DNA from: Panopea generosa
Taxonomy: Eukaryota > Mollusca > Bivalvia > Adapedonta > Hiatellidae
Direction: 5' to 3'
Length of the DNA stretch: 64,000 nucleotides
Assembly: GCA_029582155.1 (NCBI GenBank)
Contig: CM055911.1
Coordinates: 50,901,419 to 50,965,418, forward strand
This document shows, one piece after another, positions 59,463-64,000 of this stretch; position 1 is the stretch's first letter; each line of letters starts with the position of its first letter. A program made the translations under genes and the position numbers. The notes below the pieces were generated by a model that worked only from the letters and a program-made list of their open reading frames with translations, searched no databases and had not been told where the DNA came from.

Positions 59463-59968
59463 GTGGTGAAGCCTGGACCCAGGGTTGGTGGGTTGTGGGT
59501 ACCAAGCCTGGACCAAGGGTTGATGGGTTGTGGGTTCGAAGCCTGGACCCAGGGTTGGTGGGTTGTGGGTTTGAATCCTGGACCCAGGGTTGATGGGTTG
59601 TGGGTACGAAGCCTGGACCAAGGGTTGGTGGGTTGTGGGTTTGAATCCTGGACCCAGGGTTGATGGGTTGTGGGTACCAAGCCTGGACCAAGGGTTGGTG
59701 GGTTGTGGGTACGAAGCCTGGACCCAGGGTTGGTGGGTTGTGGGTTTGAATCCTGGACCCAGGGTTGATGGGTTGTGGGTACGAAGCCTGGACCCAGGGT
59801 TGGTGGGTTGTGGGTTTGAATCCTGGACCCAGGGTTGATGGGTTGTGGGTACGAAGCCTGGACCAAGGGTTGGTGGGTTGTGGGTACGAAGCCTGGACCC
59901 AGGGTTGGTGGGTTGTGGGTTCGAAGCCTGGACCCAGGGTTGTTGGTTGTGGGTTCGAAGCCTGGACA
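59463..59968 (+). repeat. 35-bp minisatellite resembling tRNA B boxes
   Basis: About 14 units of gcctggacccagggttggtg plus ggttgtgggttcgaa. The phrases GGTTCGAAGCC and GGTTTGAATCC are close to the tRNA B-box consensus (GGTTCGANTCC), and both this phrase and the ggttgtgggttcgat text also occur in the SINE heads of this window. The open frames of up to 169 codons on both strands are repeat artefacts. Confidence 0.93.
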
Positions 59969-60439
59969 TACCTTAAATAAAAACAGATTTTACCCAGGAG
60001 ACATTTGAGGATGATTTTGATAGAAATTGTTTCATAATCTACGTAAAATATATAAGTTTAAAATAATAGATGCCCTGGCCACTAGCTCCAGTAATAATTA
60101 TGCCTATATACGTTTTATTCTTTACAACAGCAGTATCTCTCAGGGTAGAACCGGTCAAATGTGGACAAAGTGCCTTGCTGACCACTGATTCTGGCCCCGA
60201 CACCATGAGATGTCAGCAATATGACTGGAATTTTTTTATATATTTCATACGCTTTTCAGCGTATATTATACCAACTGACACATAACTCAAGAAATTACAT
60301 CAATCATTCTTCAACCCTAGGAAATCTTTGTTTTACAAAGCATTTACTTAATTTTTGTTGCTCTTTTCTTTTATATATTGCAAATTTATTTTAGCTCAAC
60401 TGTGAAGTAAGTTTGTTTTTTTGTAAACCATTCTATTAG
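59969..60439. other. unassigned, with a SINE-E trace
   Basis: 60135-60185 (tcagggtagaaccggtcaaa, aaagtgccttgctgacc) resembles a SINE-E body. Otherwise nothing. Confidence 0.4.
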
Positions 60440-60572
60440 TTTCCCGGATAGGACTAGTACTCTGTACTGGTTTTGAAAGTTCAACTGAGGTTGAGCGTGC
60501 GGGATTGAACCCTCAACTTCTGGCATGAAGTTACTGCCCACACACCTCATCCGCTACAACACTGCACCAAAC
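60440..60572 (-). mobile_element. SINE-D copy
   Basis: gtttcccggataggactagt, then a head on the minus strand with gcgggattgaaccctcaact and a ccgctacaacactgcacc end. Confidence 0.62.
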
Positions 60573-61444
60573 CCTCTTCATGATATTAGATTATAATTTT
60601 AAATACTATAATATATTCAAATGTATACAGAAGAAGATTTGAGTTTCTTGAGAAAAAATTTCTAATATTTTAAATACAAGTAAATAATTTATAAAATGTA
60701 TCCAATCGTGTTAAAAGGCCACAGTTTAGATCCATCAAATTCCATAATTCCACAACAATTCAAAACAAATCATCGTAAATCCTTACTCTTAAGAATCATG
60801 CATCACCAGAGAATATGCACACATATACTATCCAACACACACACATATATATATATACATATATATAACTTGTAAAACACCATTACTTATACCTCCCAAC
60901 AAAATGCCGCCTAATTCATATTATTTCCTCTTTTCCACAATATATTCCAAACATTGACTGAAAACAATCTATTACCACAAATATCACCACAGCAATAAAA
61001 TCTAAGCCACCAATAACTCACTTATTCAAAATATCAAAACGGAGGGGGTGTTTTTCTACTACTACAATCCATAATTTCATGCACACCATCCTTCTAAATG
61101 CTTTTCTGTATAATTGGAGTCCATCCAAAATTCCATTCCACCTCATTCCGTTTAGTCTTGCCACAAACATACCCTCTCATTGTTCTTTCTGTTTTTTACC
61201 TGTGTACACACTCACTGTATACTATATACTACACCTGGAAAAAGTTTTCACTAGAGCCGGTTAATTGCCCTGCCTGGATATTTCTGACTGCACTTGTAGT
61301 GTTTACACATTCTCCTTGCAGCTGCCTACAATGTGTTTTTCCTTCCTTGCCTCTTAGTTGTTCTGAAGTTCATTCAACTTAATTCACACATTAAAGTCGC
61401 AGCTTGCAATATGCAATTTGAAACATATCAGGGGTCAAGATGCA
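60573..61444. other. no recognisable feature
   Basis: AT-rich with a CA/TA dinucleotide run at about 60836-60870. Small open frames at 61079-61382 have no recognisable similarity. Confidence 0.42.
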
Positions 61445-61735
61445 ATTTGACCCCAGATGTCATTTAAAACAAGAGGCCCAAGATGTCATTTGAAACAAAA
61501 GGCCAAAGATGTTATTTGAAACAATAGACCCAAGATGTCATCTGAAACAAGAGACCCAAGATGTCACCTGAAACAAGAGACCCAAGATGTCATCTGAAGC
61601 AAATGATGTAAGATGTCATCTGAAACAAGAGATGTAAGATGTCATCTGAAACAAGAGATGAAAGATGTCATCTGAAACAAGAGATGTAAGATGTCATCTG
61701 AAACAAGAGATGTAAGATGTCATCTGAAACAATCA
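61445..61735 (+). repeat. 26-bp array, about 11 copies
   Basis: Units are gatgtcatctgaaacaagag plus atgtaa-like ends. Early units carry ggcccaa in place of atgtaa. Confidence 0.92.
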
Positions 61736-61857
61736 AAATACAGCTTACAAAACAGATCATCGAAGTGCCCACCTTGCTATTGATTAAGCCAAAAATTATG
61801 AAATGCAGTAGAACTTTAACGAGACTGGACAAAATAGTTCGAGTTAAGGATTAAGGA

Positions 61858-61879
61858 GGGGGGGGGGGGGGGGGGGGGA
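61858..61879 (+). repeat. G22 homopolymer
   Basis: An uninterrupted run of 22 G. It can form G-quadruplex structures, and its exact length is vulnerable to sequencing error. Confidence 0.9.
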
Positions 61880-61984
61880 CTAGTATTTGTTGATAATCAT
61901 CAGATATGAATCTGCTGTATGCTACAATGTTATGCATTTTTGTGTCCAATTTTAGAAAATTGGTCTCATATATCAAGAAATTTA

Positions 61985-62276
61985 ATTGATTGATTGATTG
62001 AATATTTAGCGCCATTCTTATGCCATCAAGGGCTGACAGACCATCAGTTAACCTAACCACTGTTTCCTGGGATCCTGAAACCAGTTTTCCAGCACACTCC
62101 ATTTCCGTAAGTAACTGATAACTTTCCCACTTGAATCAGCAGTGAGAGACGAATGATAATGATACACAATGTCATAAATCAATCATCACAGAGACTGTTG
62201 CCGGGCAGGGATTCAAACTCAAGACCACTGGATTGACAGTCAGAAGCATAACCGACTGAGCTTATCGGGCCCGGCT
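61985..62276 (-). mobile_element. SINE-B full copy
   Basis: Complete minus-orientation copy from ttgattgattgattgaatat to ccgactgagcttatcgggcc. Confidence 0.88.
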
Positions 62277-62967
62277 AGGAAATTTAAAAAGTCATTGTGA
62301 AATATGGCACTCAAAAAGTCAGCTGGAGATTTAGCAAAAAACAAATATATATAAGTCTAAAAAATAAATAATATTTTTTAGAATGAATATGAAGAATTAT
62401 TATAAACAAAATACAAACGATGTGGTTTTTAAATCCACTGATAAGTGACCAAAAAAAAATAAATTTAAATTGGAGAGGTAAAATTGAAATGACATCTCAT
62501 TTTAAAAATAGATAGGATGCAAATACTGCTTGATGACTCTTTCTTCAGGGTCTTTCTAAGATGAAAGAAATTCTGCAATATGAAATGAATATGATAATAA
62601 TATACCAATCAATGGAAGCAAAAATCTATTTTAGTCTAACTTGGGTGTGAAGGCCAAATTAAGAAATCAACATTGGTACATAATATATCTTAGCTTAATA
62701 ATTATTTACATACTGTGAAATCATTTATTTTTGTGGGGAACTGTTTTTCTTTGATTTCGTGGGGGGCCTTGACAACGAAATTAAATCCTAATGAAATGGA
62801 CATGGGCAAATCTGTTTTACATCCTACTGTATGGAAATTACCTGTACCTAAAAGGTAGACCTACCTTTCTCAGTTAATCTTAATGTTATCCAATAGTTTC
62901 TTCTAAGTGTGTATATTTATTTATTGAAAGTTATGTTTAAATTATAAATCTTTATATTTTTTTTTTT
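62277..62967. other. no recognisable feature
   Basis: AT-rich. The passage 62440-62660 resembles 10480-10690 (phrases such as ttaaattggag, aggtaaaattg, gatgactctttcttcag versus gatgaccttcatgtcat), suggesting one more old dispersed element. Confidence 0.35.
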
Positions 62968-63112
62968 GAATGGGCTTTAATGCCATTTTCAACACATTTC
63001 AGGTTATATAAAAATTTTTTTATGGCATATCCAGTTTTACTGGTGGAGGAAGACCTCAGACTGAGTAGAACCACCGTCCTTCTGCAAGTAACTGGAAACT
63101 TTCTCACAAAAA
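62968..63112 (-). mobile_element. SINE-C, tail and body
   Basis: taatgccattttcaacacat, then actggtggaggaagacctca and ctgcaagtaactggaaactt. The tRNA-like head is missing, and the 21-bp array follows directly. Confidence 0.75.
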
Positions 63113-64000
63113 GTTTTTGCTATTCTGTATATTCCAGCTAGTATTCTGTATATTCCAGCTAGTAGTTTGTAGTTTCCAGCATATATTCTGTAGTTTCCAG
63201 CTTTGCAGCTAGAATTCTGTAGTTTCCAGCTAGTGTTCTGTAGTTTCCAGCTAGTGTTTTGTAGTTTCCAGCAAGTACACTGTAGTTTCCAGCTAGTATT
63301 CTGTAGTTTCCAGCTAGTATTCTGTATTTTCCAGATAGTATTCTGTAGTTTCCAGCAAGTATTCTGTAGTTTCCAGCTAGTATTCTGTAGTTTCCAGCTA
63401 GTATTTTGTAGTTTCCAGCTAGTATTATGTAGTTTCCAGCAAGTATACTGTAGTTAACAGCTAGTATTCTGTATTTTCCAGCTAGTGTTCTGTAGTTTCC
63501 AGCTAGTATTCTGTAGTTTCCAGCTAGTATTCTGTAGTTTCCAGCTAGTATTCTGTAGTTTCCAGCAAGTATACTGTAGTTTCAAGCTAGTATTCTGTAG
63601 TTTCCAGCTAGTATTCTGTAGTTTCCAGCTAGTATTCTGTAGTTTCCAGCAAGTACACTGTAGTTTCCAGCTAGTATTCTGTATATTCCAGCTAGTGTTC
63701 TGTATTTTCCAGCTAGTGTTCTGTAGTTTCCAGCTAGTATTCTGTAGTTTCCAGCTAGTATTCTGTAGTTTCAAGCTAGTGTTCTGTAGTTTCCAGCTAG
63801 TGTTTTGTAGTTTCCAGCTAGTATTCTGTAGTTTCCAGCTAGTATTCTGTAGTTTCCAGCTAGTATCCTGCAGTTTCGAGCTAGTATTCTGTAGTTTCCA
63901 GCAAGTATACTGTAGTTTCCAGCTAGTATTCTGTATTTTCCAGCTAGTATTCTGTAGTTTCCAGCTAGTATTCTGTAGTTTCCAGCTAGTTTACTGTAGT
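63113..64000 (+). repeat. 21-bp array, over 40 copies, runs off the window
   Basis: Units are variants of tttccagctagtattctgta plus g. Sub-variants (agcaagtacactg, ctagtgttctg) recur in order, suggesting a loose higher-order structure. A 21-bp unit is a multiple of three, so both strands show open frames (FCSFQLV and KLQNTSW repeats) that are not genes. The array begins at the truncated edge of a SINE-C. Confidence 0.95.

Noticed and set aside
59392-59980. Overlapping frames of 70-169 codons rich in P, T, N, Q and G
   Set aside because: They translate the 35-bp minisatellite on both strands.
63203-63774. Frames with FCSFQLV and KLQNTSW repeats
   Set aside because: These are the two strands of the 21-bp array.
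1-64000. Reverse transcriptase, transposase or viral genes
   Set aside because: No stretch shows a recognisable motif of these families. All mobile elements seen are non-autonomous.

Overview
The window looks like AT-rich, repeat-laden nuclear DNA of an invertebrate animal. A lophotrochozoan, most likely a mollusc, is my best guess. That guess rests on general appearance: many tRNA-derived SINEs, abundant MITEs, long minisatellites and a widely split gene. No marker sequence identifies the species. There is no sign of bacterial gene organisation.

The one gene I can support is the beta subunit of the voltage-gated calcium channel (CACNB), on the minus strand. Three constitutive exons sit at the left end: 3188-3304 (conserved region before the SH3 domain), 2469-2591 (start of SH3) and 1216-1346 (rest of SH3). 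They join in frame through GT-AG introns of 596 and 1122 bp. The HOOK and guanylate-kinase-like exons must lie to the left of base 1. Upstream, three separate short open exons each start with ATG behind an in-frame stop and end in a phase-0 splice donor: 3692-3760, 43281-43400 and 54301-54390. They read as alternative first exons giving different N termini, as happens in vertebrate CACNB genes. A weaker fourth candidate is at 51762-51788. The window therefore holds the 5' half of one gene, with two very long first introns of about 40 and 51 kb that overlap.

The rest is intronic or 5' flanking DNA dominated by repeats. Tandem arrays include a 25-bp array (12.2-13.2 kb), a 58-bp satellite (16.7-20.2 kb), a 96-bp array (23.2-24.2 kb), a 48-bp array (24.8-25.9 kb), a mixed 37/34-bp satellite (38.1-42.5 kb), a 35-bp array resembling a tRNA B box (59.5-60.0 kb) and a 21-bp array (63.1 kb to the end). 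Smaller arrays lie between them. The long open reading frames in this window come from these arrays and are not genes.

At least six families of tRNA-derived SINE-like elements (called A to F here) are scattered throughout, plus a SINE- or LINE-like element G with an ATTC-type tail. At least four MITE-like families are present, one with TTAA ends like piggyBac. An 83-bp palindromic element is nested inside a SINE with a 7-bp target duplication. The last 70-odd bases of the CACNB exon at 3188, with its splice donor, have been tandemly triplicated, leaving three identical donors 73 bp apart.

Family names A to G and MITE-1 to -4 are labels used only in this annotation. Array boundaries and copy numbers are estimates by eye.
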